A DNA stretch of 28,443 nucleotides from Alphaproteobacteria bacterium (GCA_005882415.1 VBAE01000096.1:1-28443); one strand, 5' to 3'; numbered from the stretch's first letter, positions 8,566 through 16,411 are shown. A program made the numbers and translations. Notes: generated by a model from the letters alone, not told the origin.

Positions 8566-9162
8566 TCAGCGCACCGCGCGGCGCTCCTCGGGGCCGCTTA
8601 CCGCCTTCAACGTGCCGATGTCGGCGTGCCGCTCCTCAAGCCAGGCCCGATTCGCGGCGACCAGCGACAGGATGTAGGAGCGCGGCTTCTTCATCAGCTT
8701 CTTGGGCGTTTCAGCCTTCATCCCGATCGCTGCCGCGATCTCGGCGACGAAGTGGACGCAATTGCGGCTGTTCAAGTCGTAGCTCGGCTGCTTCGCGTTC
8801 CGCCAGGCGGCGACGGTGGCCATCACCCGGTCATATTCCTCGTCGCTCAAGGCGAGGGTGAACTGCCTGTCGCTCTCGCCGACGTAAGACGGGCCGGCGG
8901 TGCTGTCGATCTTGCCGCCCACGCGCCCCATCAGAATCGCGGGAGTCACCGCCTTCGCAGTGAAGCCGTAATCCTCGTCGATTCGGCTGCCGTCCCGGTC
9001 GAGCGTGCCCTTCAGGACGACGAAGGCGTGCGGAAAACTCGATCCGAGCTCGTGCGAATAGAAGCTGATCTGCACCGCGGCGGCGGCCGGGGCGGCGGCA
9101 AGCAACAGGAGCAGGCCCGCGAGCCAAGTCGTAATGCTGGCAAGGCCGGCTCTGCGCTGCAT
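8566..9162 (-). CDS. Exported protein, probable permuted papain-fold (NlpC/P60- or LRAT-like) hydrolase
   Basis: 198 residues from ATG 9162, chosen because GGGAG precedes it and because it gives a clean signal peptide (MQRR..., Leu/Ala-rich core, AAPAAAA cleavage region). The longer frame to 9273 would bury this signal. In the mature protein an N-terminal His in FPHAFVVLKG and a later Cys in SRNCVHFVAEIAAAIG appear in the order His then Cys, as in circularly permuted NlpC/P60 enzymes of the YiiX or LRAT type. That fold assignment is inference. The substrate is unknown; amide or ester bonds of peptidoglycan or lipid are possible. It is likely periplasmic. Confidence 0.7.
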   Translation of the reverse strand: MQRRAGLASITTWLAGLLLLLAAAPAAAAVQISFYSHELGSSFPHAFVVLKGTLDRDGSRIDEDYGFTAKAVTPAILMGRVGGKIDSTAGPSYVGESDRQFTLALSDEEYDRVMATVAAWRNAKQPSYDLNSRNCVHFVAEIAAAIGMKAETPKKLMKKPRSYILSLVAANRAWLEERHADIGTLKAVSGPEERRAVR

Positions 9163-9448
9163 TGGGGTTCTCCCTCCCGCTCTCATGGAACCCTTTGAAA
9201 CGAAATCCCATTCGCTTGCAATCTCCGGAGGCCCGGCAACCGAAGCTGTCGCTTGAATGCAACAGTGTACCAATGCTTTCCCCGGCCCTGAACCTTTGTG
9301 GCTAGAAGGCGTTGCACTTCAAGCTTCGTAAACCTAGACCGATTTACGGAGCGTCGGGCTAGAGGCATTTCCGGGGTAGACAGCTTGGGAAGCCTCAGAT
9401 AGTGATGACGCGAAATCGACAAGATCAGACTCGAAGGGAGAAGCTGAC
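9163..9448. other. Divergent intergenic region
   Basis: 286 bases between two divergent genes. The only promoter-like pair I see is TTGCAC (9312-9317), 17 bases, TAGACC (9335-9340) pointing rightward toward the small-protein gene. It is weak. No gene or repeat was recognised. Confidence 0.3.
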
Positions 9449-9700
9449 GTGCGTTTGAAGGGAATTATCGCTGCGACCGCTGCGGTTGCGTTGATGGCGA
9501 CGCCGACTGTGGCCGCCGCCCAGAGCTCGGCTGCGGCCGCGCGCGCGGCGACGACTGAGGTCGCGCCGGCCGGTGAATCGGTTGATGGCAACCAGCTTCG
9601 CGGCGGCTTCATCATCCCGTTGATCGCGCTGGTCGCAATCATCCTCGGCATCCTCGCCGCCACTCATGACGACGATGGTGACCTGCCGCACAGCCCGTAA
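9449..9700 (+). CDS. Small secreted or membrane-associated protein of unknown function
   Basis: 83 residues beginning with GTG at 9449, with GAAGGGAG just upstream, a strong ribosome-binding site. Residues 1-24 form a signal peptide ending in VAAA before Gln. After an Ala-rich linker, residues about 53-70 (GGFIIPLIALVAIILGILAA) form one membrane helix followed by an acidic THDDDGD tail. The architecture resembles short hydrophobic proteins annotated as hypothetical in sphingomonads. It is monocistronic and closed by a strong terminator. No function can be assigned. Confidence 0.75.
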   Translation: MRLKGIIAATAAVALMATPTVAAAQSSAAAARAATTEVAPAGESVDGNQLRGGFIIPLIALVAIILGILAATHDDDGDLPHSP

Positions 9701-9730
9701 TCGGGTTTGGCGACTAGTCAGCTGAATTTC

Positions 9731-9765
9731 GGCCGGGTGAAGCACAACTTCACCCGGCCCTTTTC
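9731..9765 (+). terminator. Rho-independent terminator after the 83-residue protein
   Basis: Perfect 12-bp stem GGCCGGGTGAAG (9731-9742) / CTTCACCCGGCC (9748-9759) with a CACAA loop, followed by C and TTTT. Confidence 0.85.
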
Positions 9766-9796
9766 TGCGTCCGCTCTTCGCGGCAGATAGAGAGCG

Positions 9797-10763
9797 ATGC
9801 GTCTTCTCCACCTGATTCTTCTGCTTGCCGCCGCGCCGGCCGGATTCGCGGTGCAGGCGCAGGTGGCACAGCTGCCGATCGCCGCACCGGTTCAGGCGAT
9901 GGCCTCCGAATCGGGTGAGACTACGCTGCGCCAGGCGGATCTGAGGGTAGCGCGGGTCGCCTACAGGCTGGCGCTGGCAGGCGCGCCGCTCTGCCGGGAG
10001 AAATTCCCGCTCACCGGCCTCCTCTTCCACCATCTCGCCGAATATCTGCCGCCCGACCGCAAGACGGTGATTGCGCTCTACCGGCTCGACCGGGGGCCCG
10101 GCATCCTCTCCGTCCTCGCGGACAGCCCCGCCGCCCGCGCCGGCCTCGCCGCCGGCGACGTGCTTCTGCGACCGCAAGGCTTGGCGGCGGAAGGCGGAAA
10201 GCTCAGAGCTGATGCTCGACGCCGCGCTCGCCAAAGGTCCGGCGCGGCTCAAGGTCCTGCGCGAGGGGCGGGAGCTGGAGCTGGTACTCGATTCGCTACC
10301 CGCCTGCCTCGGCCGGATCCGCCTCGCGCGCTCGGACCAGGTCAACGCCTTCGCCCAGGGAAAGACGGTGGTGATGACGACGGCAATGCTCGACTTCGTC
10401 CGGAACGACGACGAGCTCGCGGTCGTGCTCGGCCACGAGCTCTCCCACGACATCCTCCACCACCCGACGGTGACCGACGACAAGGGCCTTCCGGACGAAG
10501 GGCTGCTCCACGCGCTCGGGGTCAAGCCGAGCAGCATGTGGCGCCGCGAGGAGGAAGCGGACCGATTCGGCCTGAGGCTGATGGCCGCGGCCGGGTTCAA
10601 CCTCGATTCGGCGATCCCCTTCTGGCGCCGCTATCTCGGCAAATACGACTGGTTCCCCCAGATCTTCCGGAGCCACCCCAGCCTGCCGGCCCGCGAACGA
10701 ATCGCCTCGGAGGAGATCGCGGCGATTCGTTCAGGGGCGTCTGTGCGGGCGGCGGGGCCGTAG
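9797..10763 (+). pseudogene. M48-family metalloprotease with PDZ-like domain, frameshifted
   Basis: The first frame (from ATG 9797) gives a signal peptide and then a PDZ-like segment ending LADSPAARAGLAAGDVLL. Family similarity then jumps to the next frame, which continues LMLDAALAKGPARLKVLREGRELELVLD and the protease domain down to the stop at 10763. The zinc motif HELSH is encoded around 10434-10448 and the third ligand Glu lies in REEEADRFGL. Dropping one A from the AAA near 10198-10200 restores a single frame of about 320 residues, the expected size for a periplasmic M48 protease with a PDZ domain. As written, the gene is broken between regulatory and catalytic domains. A sequencing error in the short A-run is as likely as a real mutation. 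Confidence 0.82.
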
Positions 10764-10952
10764 TTTCACCCGAAGCACCAAAGCACCAAAGGAACCAAAG
10801 AGGCCGCGCCGGTGAAGAGGCCTCGCCTCATTCGGCTCACATTCTTAGAGCGACTTCGTCGCTCGATAATCCAGGCTTCCCTCAGCGGGCACTGCCCTCC
10901 TCGCCGCACCGGCACCTTTGGTCTCTTTGGTCCTTTGGTGCTTTGGGTGAAA
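10764..10952. repeat. Inverted-repeat element built of ACCAAAG units between convergent genes
   Basis: Left arm TTTCACCCGAAGCACCAAAG (10764-10783) pairs with 10933-10952 at 19 of 20 positions. Further in, both arms continue as degenerate ACCAAAG repeats. The interior, about 150 bases, contains GAGCGACTTCGTCGCTC (a small hairpin) and no plausible gene. The element starts right at the M48 stop codon and lies before the convergent tryptophan dioxygenase gene. It may serve as a bidirectional terminator or be a small non-autonomous repeat. Confidence 0.6.
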
Positions 10953-10998
10953 CAGGCCTCCGTGCAGGGCGGCCACGCGAGATTGGCCCCACCGAGCG

Positions 10999-11799
10999 TC
11001 AGATTCGGGTGCGCAGCGACCAGAGTTCGGGGAAGCAGCGCTTGCCGAGCGTGGACTGGAGATAGGCGACTCCGGCGGTGCCGCCGGTGCCGCGTTTGAG
11101 GCCGATGACCCGCTCGACCGTCACGACATGCTTGTGGCGCCAGGTGGCGAGGGCGTCGTCGATGTCGACCAGTTTCTCGGCGAGCTGGTAGAGCGGCCAC
11201 CAGCGTTCCGTGTCGAGATAGACGGTGGCCCAGGCTGCCTCGACTTCGGGCGACGGGACGTAGGGGCGGCTCCAGTCGCGCTCCAGAGCCTCGGCGGGAA
11301 GATCGAAGCCGGCGCGGGCCAAGGCAGCGTTCGCCTCATCCCACAGGCTCGGCGCATGCAGCGCCTCGAGCAGCGCCGCATATTCGGCCGAGCCTTCGTC
11401 CTGGAATTTGAGGTGCCCGCCGTCCTTGAGGCCCAGCACATATTCGAAGCGGCGGAATTGGGCCGACTGGAAGCCCGAGCTTCCGCCCAGCACTTCCCGG
11501 AAGCTGGTGTAATCGCTGGGCGTCATCGTCGCGAGCACGTCCCAGCTCAGAGTCATCACCGCCTGGATGCGGGAGACCCGCGACAGGCTCTTATGGACCT
11601 CGACCAGCCGGCCGCCGCGGACCAGGCGCTTGGACAGGTCCAGCTCGATCAGCGCCTGCTTCAGCCACAGCTCCTTGGTCTGGTGGATGATGACGAACAG
11701 CATCTCGTCATGCTGGGCGGAGATCGGGTGCTGGGCGCTGAGCAGCTGGCCGAGCGCGAGGTAGCCGCCATAGGTCATCGAGGCGGGGGTGTCGGTCAT
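10999..11799 (-). CDS. kynA: Tryptophan 2,3-dioxygenase
   Basis: 266 residues from ATG 11799; the longer frame is an artefact reading over the upstream gene. The protein oxidises L-tryptophan to N-formylkynurenine, the first step of the kynurenine pathway, using haem. Family motifs are present throughout: TYGGYL at the N-terminus, HDEMLFVIIHQTKELWLKQ in the substrate pocket, FREVLGGSSGFQSAQFR, and near the C-terminus WRHKHVVTVERVIGLKRGTGGTAGVAYL carrying the haem-ligand His and the conserved GTGG loop. Its ATG overlaps the stop of the preceding DUF411 gene (ATGA), so the two are translationally coupled. No other kynurenine-pathway gene is visible in the window. Confidence 0.93.
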   Translation of the reverse strand: MTDTPASMTYGGYLALGQLLSAQHPISAQHDEMLFVIIHQTKELWLKQALIELDLSKRLVRGGRLVEVHKSLSRVSRIQAVMTLSWDVLATMTPSDYTSFREVLGGSSGFQSAQFRRFEYVLGLKDGGHLKFQDEGSAEYAALLEALHAPSLWDEANAALARAGFDLPAEALERDWSRPYVPSPEVEAAWATVYLDTERWWPLYQLAEKLVDIDDALATWRHKHVVTVERVIGLKRGTGGTAGVAYLQSTLGKRCFPELWSLRTRI

Positions 11800-12278
11800 C
11801 CGTGCGCGGCAAAGACGGAGCGGGACGCGCCGAACGCGAACACCTTGAACGGCTGGTTCGGCGCATGGGCGAAGTCCATGCCGGGCGAGCCCATCGGCAT
11901 TCCGGGGACGGCGAGGCCCTTCACTCCGGCCGGACGGGTGGCGATCAGGCGCCAGATGTCGGCCGGCGGGACATGGCCTTCGATGACATAGCCGCCGATC
12001 AGCGCGGTGTGGCAGGAGCGCAGGTCTTCGGGAACGCCGTGCTTGGTCTTGAGCGCGGGCATGTCGTTCGAATCGGTGACCGGGAGCTTGGTGCCGAACG
12101 CGGCCTCGACCCGCTGCGCCCAGGCGCTGCAGCAGCCGCAGCCGGGATCGCGCCACATCGCCATCTGGGGCGGAGTGGGCGCTGCTGCGGCGGCGGTGCC
12201 AGGCGTGATCGCGACGGCGGCCGCTGCCGCCCCGATGAGGCCGATCGCCTGCCTCCGATCGATGTCTTGCAAAGCCAT
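11796..12278 (-). CDS. DUF411 metal-binding-type exported protein
   Basis: 160 residues. The N-terminus has DRRQAIG followed by an Ala-rich hydrophobic stretch, resembling a Tat signal; cleavage is expected near AAAAAP. The mature part begins with MWRDPGCGCC (Cys 47, 49, 50), the hallmark of DUF411, and continues with SCHTALIGGYVIEGHVPPADIWRL and GLAVPGMPMGSPGM. The Cys/His/Met-rich pattern suggests periplasmic copper or other metal binding; family function is not firmly established. It is coupled to the tryptophan dioxygenase gene by a 4-base overlap, and the Rsh stop lies six bases upstream of its ATG on the same strand. Confidence 0.88.
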   Translation of the reverse strand: MALQDIDRRQAIGLIGAAAAAVAITPGTAAAAAPTPPQMAMWRDPGCGCCSAWAQRVEAAFGTKLPVTDSNDMPALKTKHGVPEDLRSCHTALIGGYVIEGHVPPADIWRLIATRPAGVKGLAVPGMPMGSPGMDFAHAPNQPFKVFAFGASRSVFAAHG

Positions 12279-12283
12279 TCTCC

Positions 12284-14416
12284 TTAGAGCCGCTCGGCGC
12301 TGGAGACGATTTCGGTCGCCCGGAGCGCGGCGATGATGCGCATCAGATGCTGAACGTCATGCACCTCGATGTCGAGGTGGAAGGTGTGGAAGCTGCCGTC
12401 GCGGGCGGTCTGCTCCATCGAGACGATGTTGGCGCCGTGACTGCCCATGATCCCGGCCATCGTGGCGAGGGCGCCCGGCTCGTTCCTGATGACGACGCAC
12501 AGCCGAGCGGTGCCCCCGTCCGATTCGTCGCCCCAGGCGAGATCGACCCAGTCGGCGTCGATTCCGTCGGCAAGGCCGTCGCAGCCGATGGTGTGGACCT
12601 CGATCCCTTCCCCCTCCCGGCGAAGGCCGACGATCCGGTCGCCCGGGATCGGATGGCAGCATTCGGCGAGCTGGAAGGCGACTCCCGGCGTCAGGCCCTT
12701 GATCGAGATGGCGCGGCGCTGCGGCGGGGGCTTCACGCCGTCGCGGGTGGTGGAGCCGGGCATCAGCGCCTCCATCACCGCGACGTCGGACACGCGCTTC
12801 AAGGCGATCGCCTCCATCAGCTCGGCATCCTCGTGGAGGTGGAGTCGGCGAAGCGCCTCGGCCATCGCTTCCCAGCCGAGCGGCGCGGGCAGGCGCTGGA
12901 CGATCTCGTCGAAGATCTTGCGCCCCAAGGCCACCGTCTCCTCGCGCTCCTTGGATTTGACGAAGCGGCGGATCTTGGCGCGCGCCTTGCCGGTGACGAC
13001 GAAGGAGAGCCAGGTCGGCTGCGGGTGCTGGGCCTTGGAAACGAGGATCTCGACCTGGTCGCCATTTTCGAGCGGGGTGCGGAGCGGCATCACCCTGCCG
13101 TTGATCTTGGCGCCCACGGTCTGGTCGCCGAGATCGGTGTGGACGGCGTAGGCGAAGTCGACCGGGGTCGCGCCCTTGGGGAGCTGGATCAGCTCGCCCT
13201 TCGGCGTGAAGGCGAAGATCCGGTCCTGGTACAGCGCCATGCGGGTGTGCTCGAGCAGCTCCTCGGCGGAGGCCGCATGGTCGAGGATCTCGACCAGGTC
13301 GCTGATCCAGGGATGGGCGTCGGTCGCCTCCTCGGGCACGCCCACCTTATACGCCCAGTGCGCGGCGACGCCCTGCTCCGCGGTGGCGTGCATGTCGGAG
13401 GTGCGGATCTGGATCTCGATCCGCATCTGCTCGTCATGGATCACCGTGGTGTGGATCGAGCGGTAGCCGTTGCGCTTCGGCGTCGAGATGAAGTCCTTGA
13501 ACCGCCCGGGCACCATCGGCCAGCGCTGATGGATGAGGCCGAGCGTGCGATAGCAATCCTCGGTGCTTCCGACGACGGCTCGGAAGGCCATCACGTCGGA
13601 CAATTGCTCGAAGCTGACATGGCGCTCGGCCATCTTGCGCCAGATCGAGTAGGGATGCTTCTCGCGGCCCTGGACCTCGGCCTCGATCCCGTTCGCCTCG
13701 AGATGCGCCTTGAGGCCGCGGCCGATCCGTTCGATCAAATCCCCTTCGCCGCGGTGGAGTTGCTCCAGCCTTTTGGCGATCGAGGCGTAGGCGTCGGGCT
13801 CGAGCTCGCGGAAGGCGAGGGTCTGCATCTCGGTCATGAACTCGTACATGCCGATCCGCTCGGCGAGCGGCGCGTAGATGTCCATCGTCTCGCGGGCGAT
13901 CCGCCGGCGCTTCTCCTCCGACTTGATGAAGTGGAGGGTGCGCATGTTGTGCAGCCGGTCGGCGAGCTTGACCAGGAGGACGCGGATGTCCCCGGACATG
14001 GCCAGCAGGAATTTGCGGAGGTTCTCGGCGGCGCGCTGATTCTCGCTCTGCGCCTCGATCTTGGAGAGCTTGGTCACCCCGTCGACCAGCCGCGCGACAT
14101 TCTCTCCGAACAGCCGCTCGATCTCCTCGGGAGTCGCGACCGTGTCCTCGATCGTGTCGTGAAGGATTGCGGTGACGATCGTCTCTTCGTCGAGATGGAG
14201 GTCGGTCAATATGCCGGCGACCTCGATCGGATGGCTGTAATAGGGGTCGCCCGAGGCGCGCTTCTGCGAGCCGTGCGCCTTCATCGAGAAGACGTAGGCG
14301 CGGTTGATCAGGGCTTCGTCGGCGTCGGGATCGTAAGCCCGCACCTTCTCGAGGAGTTCATATTGCCGCAGCACCGCACCAACATGGGGTGCGGTGCTGC
14401 TGCGTTGCAATGTCAA
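12284..14416 (-). CDS. rsh: Bifunctional (p)ppGpp synthetase/hydrolase (RelA/SpoT homologue)
   Basis: 710 residues from TTG 14416. Order: HD hydrolase domain with SHPIEVA and ILHDTIEDT (H86, D87), synthetase domain with FISTPKRNGYRSIHT and EIQIRT, TGS domain with FTPKGELIQLPKGATPVDFAYAVH, and a C-terminal ACT domain. All catalytic landmarks are intact, so it should both make and degrade the alarmone, as is usual for the single long Rsh of alphaproteobacteria. The TTG start is favoured because TGAGGCG, overlapping the stop of the upstream small gene, gives a ribosome site and a 7-base gap. GTG at 14374 (reading VLRQYELLEKV, the usual family N-terminus) is the alternative. A 13-bp hairpin spans that alternative start. 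Confidence 0.93.
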   Translation of the reverse strand: MTLQRSSTAPHVGAVLRQYELLEKVRAYDPDADEALINRAYVFSMKAHGSQKRASGDPYYSHPIEVAGILTDLHLDEETIVTAILHDTIEDTVATPEEIERLFGENVARLVDGVTKLSKIEAQSENQRAAENLRKFLLAMSGDIRVLLVKLADRLHNMRTLHFIKSEEKRRRIARETMDIYAPLAERIGMYEFMTEMQTLAFRELEPDAYASIAKRLEQLHRGEGDLIERIGRGLKAHLEANGIEAEVQGREKHPYSIWRKMAERHVSFEQLSDVMAFRAVVGSTEDCYRTLGLIHQRWPMVPGRFKDFISTPKRNGYRSIHTTVIHDEQMRIEIQIRTSDMHATAEQGVAAHWAYKVGVPEEATDAHPWISDLVEILDHAASAEELLEHTRMALYQDRIFAFTPKGELIQLPKGATPVDFAYAVHTDLGDQTVGAKINGRVMPLRTPLENGDQVEILVSKAQHPQPTWLSFVVTGKARAKIRRFVKSKEREETVALGRKIFDEIVQRLPAPLGWEAMAEALRRLHLHEDAELMEAIALKRVSDVAVMEALMPGSTTRDGVKPPPQRRAISIKGLTPGVAFQLAECCHPIPGDRIVGLRREGEGIEVHTIGCDGLADGIDADWVDLAWGDESDGGTARLCVVIRNEPGALATMAGIMGSHGANIVSMEQTARDGSFHTFHLDIEVHDVQHLMRIIAALRATEIVSSAERL
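14368..14400 (-). promoter_or_regulatory. Perfect 13-bp hairpin at the 5' end of rsh
   Basis: GCAGCACCGCACC (14368-14380) and GGTGCGGTGCTGC (14388-14400) are exact complements with a 7-base loop. No U-run follows on the minus strand, so it is not a terminator. It covers the alternative GTG start at 14374 and could control rsh translation. Confidence 0.55.
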
Positions 14417-14423
14417 AAGCGCC

Positions 14424-14723
14424 TCAGCGGGCGCGGGCGTTGCACTTTTCGAGGTCCTGCGCCTCCAGATCGCGGCCCTGGACGGCGAAGCTCTTCAGCG
14501 CTCCGACCTCGCGCACGAGCGCCGAGCAGTCGATTGCCGGGCGGCTGTCGCTCTTCGGAGCGACGCATACGCCGCCGGTGCAGTTCCAGATGAGGCCGTG
14601 GGCGATGAGGCGGGCGGAGGCCGGCGCGGAGGCGGGGATGGCCCGGTAATGCGCCGGACCTGCGGCGGCTGCGGGGGCCGCGGCGGCGAGGGAAAGACTT
14701 GCGAGTGCGAGCAGCTTCAGCAT
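14424..14723 (-). CDS. CC_3452-family small exported protein
   Basis: 99 residues from ATG 14723, with AAGGA upstream; the longer frame to 14798 lacks a ribosome site. Residues 1-22 are a signal peptide (MLKLLALASLSLAAAAPAAA). The mature part carries LIWNCTGGVCVAPKSDSRPAIDC followed by LVREVGALKSFAVQGRDL and a C-terminal CN motif, with four Cys likely forming disulfides. This pattern fits the CC_3452 family of small alphaproteobacterial exported proteins, whose function is unknown to me. It ends seven bases before the TTG start of rsh, so the two may be cotranscribed. Confidence 0.75.
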   Translation of the reverse strand: MLKLLALASLSLAAAAPAAAAGPAHYRAIPASAPASARLIAHGLIWNCTGGVCVAPKSDSRPAIDCSALVREVGALKSFAVQGRDLEAQDLEKCNARAR

Positions 14724-14770
14724 GTCACCGTCCTTATTAGGTTTCGATGTGAAACTTTGTACGCTCGTAT

Positions 14771-14787
14771 AGTTGCATAATGCAACT
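14771..14787. promoter_or_regulatory. Perfect palindrome, probable operator in the CC_3452/HxlR divergent region
   Basis: AGTTGCATAATGCAACT is a 17-base perfect palindrome with a central A. It lies between the divergent CC_3452-family and HxlR genes, the standard place for an autoregulatory operator of a dimeric winged-helix repressor. Confidence 0.5.
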
Positions 14788-14838
14788 GGAAAATGCACAC
14801 CCTATCTGAAACCAAAAAAATCGAGTAGGTGTAGGAAG

Positions 14839-15315
14839 ATGACGCGCGCCGAACATTTGAAGCAGCTGTTTTCCGAGTGCGGAATCGCCGCCGCGCTCGA
14901 AGTGGTCGGCGAGCGCTGGTCGTTCCTGATCCTGCGCGGCGCGTTCAACCGGCTGCAGCATTTCGAGGAATTCCAATCGACGCTCGGGATCGCGCGCAAC
15001 ATCCTCTCCAATCGACTCGCGCGCTTGGTCGAGCACGGCATGCTCCGCCGCGAGCCGGATCCGGCCGACCGCCGCAAGGTCGCTTATCACCTGACCGAGA
15101 AAGGCCGGGAGTTGCTGCCGGTGCTGATCGCGCTGCGCCAGTGGGGCGAGCGCTGGGTGTCGGGCGTGCCGAGCAACGCGGTGCTGGTCGACCGCTACAG
15201 CCGCCGCCCGATCGCCCCGATGACCGTCCAGGCCGCCGACGGCCGCCCGCTGTCGATGGACGAGCTGGAATGGATCGACCGCAAAGAGGTCGGACTCAAG
15301 GACGCGGCGGCCTGA
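14839..15315 (+). CDS. HxlR-family winged-helix transcriptional regulator
   Basis: 158 residues from ATG 14839; an upstream in-frame ATG at 14773 falls inside the palindromic operator and is less likely. The HxlR signature covers residues about 14-90: CGIAAALEVVGERWSFLILRGAF, FEEFQSTLGIARNILSNRLARLVEHGML and the wing region RKVAYHLTEKGREL. These small dimeric regulators often control neighbouring redox or detoxification genes. The divergent CC_3452 gene and the 17-base palindrome between them suggest autoregulation. The C-terminal extension of about 50 residues contains an unassigned RYSRRPIAPMTVQAADGRPL segment. Confidence 0.88.
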   Translation: MTRAEHLKQLFSECGIAAALEVVGERWSFLILRGAFNRLQHFEEFQSTLGIARNILSNRLARLVEHGMLRREPDPADRRKVAYHLTEKGRELLPVLIALRQWGERWVSGVPSNAVLVDRYSRRPIAPMTVQAADGRPLSMDELEWIDRKEVGLKDAAA

Positions 15316-15325
15316 GGCCCACCGC

Positions 15326-15417
15326 GTCATCCCGGGCTCGACCCGGGATCCATGAACATGGTTGTTCGTAGTTTCGTACCGCGGTGTTCATGGATGCCGG
15401 ATCAAGTCCGGCATGAC
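15326..15417. repeat. REP-like double palindrome, copy 1
   Basis: 92 bases. Begins GTCATCCCGGGCTCGACCC with GGGATCCATGAACA and ends TGTTCATGGATGCCGGATCA with AGTCCGGCATGAC. Each end is a local hairpin, and the CATGAACA/TGTTCATG parts pair across the centre. It lies between the convergent HxlR and ogt genes. The reverse complement of copy 2 (17656-17749) matches it at both ends, with a divergent centre. Confidence 0.75.
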
Positions 15418-15423
15418 GATTAG

Positions 15424-15996
15424 CTACGGCTTTACCGCCAAGGGCAGGGTGTCGAACAAACCTCCCTCGCCCGCCCGCTGAGCGCCTTCGATCTCCAGAA
15501 TCCTGAACTTCGTCGCCACGCCCCCCGGCGCGGAGAAGCCGCCGCTCTTGCCGCCGCCGGCGAGGACGCGGTGGCAGGGGACGATGATCGGGACCGGGTT
15601 GCGGCCCAAGGCGACTCCGACGGCGCGAGCGGCGCCGGGTTGGCCGAGTTCGCGGGCGATCTCGCCGTAGGTGCGGACTTCGCCGGGCGGGATTCGCCGG
15701 GCGGCTTCCCAGACCGAGCGCTCGAAGGCGGGGGCGCGGGAGAGATCGACGTCGATTTCGTGGAGGAGGAGCTTCTCCCCGGCGAGCAGGCGGCGGACTA
15801 GGGCAATGGCCTCGGCAACTACGGGTGGAGGCTCAGCCTCCTCCTCAGCCGAAGGCCATTGCTCGGCCACCACGCTTCGCAGGCGCCCCTCGCTCGATTC
15901 GGGGAGACGCAGCCCAACGATTCGGGCGCCGCGCCAGCCGATGGCGCAGCGGCCGATCGCGGTGTCGAACAAAGCGAAGGCGAGGGCCTCCGCCAT
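15424..15996 (-). CDS. ogt: Methylated-DNA--protein-cysteine S-methyltransferase
   Basis: 190 residues. The methyl-acceptor motif PCHRV, with Cys141, follows PVPII. It is preceded by the helix-turn-helix-like DNA-binding segment IPPGEVRTYGEIARELGQPGA with the conserved Arg of RAVGVALGRNP. The protein repairs O6-alkylguanine and O4-alkylthymine by irreversible alkyl transfer to Cys. The N-terminal domain is divergent, as usual, and no Ada-type regulatory domain is present. Its ATG lies four bases after the stop of rpoZ, so the two probably share a transcript. A REP-like repeat follows its stop codon. Confidence 0.9.
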   Translation of the reverse strand: MAEALAFALFDTAIGRCAIGWRGARIVGLRLPESSEGRLRSVVAEQWPSAEEEAEPPPVVAEAIALVRRLLAGEKLLLHEIDVDLSRAPAFERSVWEAARRIPPGEVRTYGEIARELGQPGAARAVGVALGRNPVPIIVPCHRVLAGGGKSGGFSAPGGVATKFRILEIEGAQRAGEGGLFDTLPLAVKP

Positions 15997-16000
15997 CCGA

Positions 16001-16342
16001 TCACTCGTAATCGGGGCCGAGATTGGTGTTGCGCGGCGGCGCGGCGGCGGTGAGGCGGAGCGCCTCGGCCGAAGCGCTGATCGAGCCGACCTCGTCCGGA
16101 GCGTCGTCTTCGTCGATCTGGACGCGCTGCAGGTTGGAGACCAGGGCCTCTTCGAGATGCTTCGGCTTGACGCTCTGCTCGGCGATCTCGCGCAGCGCCA
16201 CGACCGGATTTTTGTCGCGGTCGCGGTCGATGGTCAGCTCGGCGCCGCCGGAAATCTGCCGCGCCCGCTGGGCCGCGAGCAGCACCAGATCGAACCGGTT
16301 CGGGATCTTGTCGACGCAATCTTCGACGGTAACGCGCGCCAT
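16001..16342 (-). CDS. rpoZ: DNA-directed RNA polymerase omega subunit
   Basis: 113 residues starting MARVTVEDCVDKIPNRFDLVLLAAQRAR, the highly conserved omega N-terminus, followed by NPVVALREIAEQ. Omega binds beta-prime, assists core assembly and in many proteobacteria forms part of a ppGpp-binding site. The linkage with rsh about 1.6 kb away therefore makes functional sense; the two genes are commonly neighbours. The C-terminal 50 residues form the variable acidic tail typical of alphaproteobacterial omega. Confidence 0.95.
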   Translation of the reverse strand: MARVTVEDCVDKIPNRFDLVLLAAQRARQISGGAELTIDRDRDKNPVVALREIAEQSVKPKHLEEALVSNLQRVQIDEDDAPDEVGSISASAEALRLTAAAPPRNTNLGPDYE

Positions 16343-16382
16343 GAAGCACTCCGCTTGGTTTCAAGCTATCGGGAAAGGGGGG

Positions 16383-16411
16383 CAGGTAGCCTCGGGGGCC
16401 CCAAAAGTCAA
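16383..16411 (-). promoter_or_regulatory. Candidate promoter of rpoZ
   Basis: Minus-strand TTGACT (complement of 16406-16411), 17-base spacer, TACCTG (complement of 16383-16388). It lies about 40 bases upstream of the rpoZ ATG. Confidence 0.4.

Noticed and set aside
14368..14400. Hairpin considered as a transcription terminator before rsh
   Set aside because: No U-run follows the stem on the transcribed strand, and it lies within the rsh reading frame.
12347..14593. 748-codon rightward frame
   Set aside because: It is the antisense shadow of rsh, whose HD, synthetase, TGS and ACT motifs are unmistakable. The shadow has the His/Asp/Gly/Arg-rich composition typical of GC-rich antisense frames.
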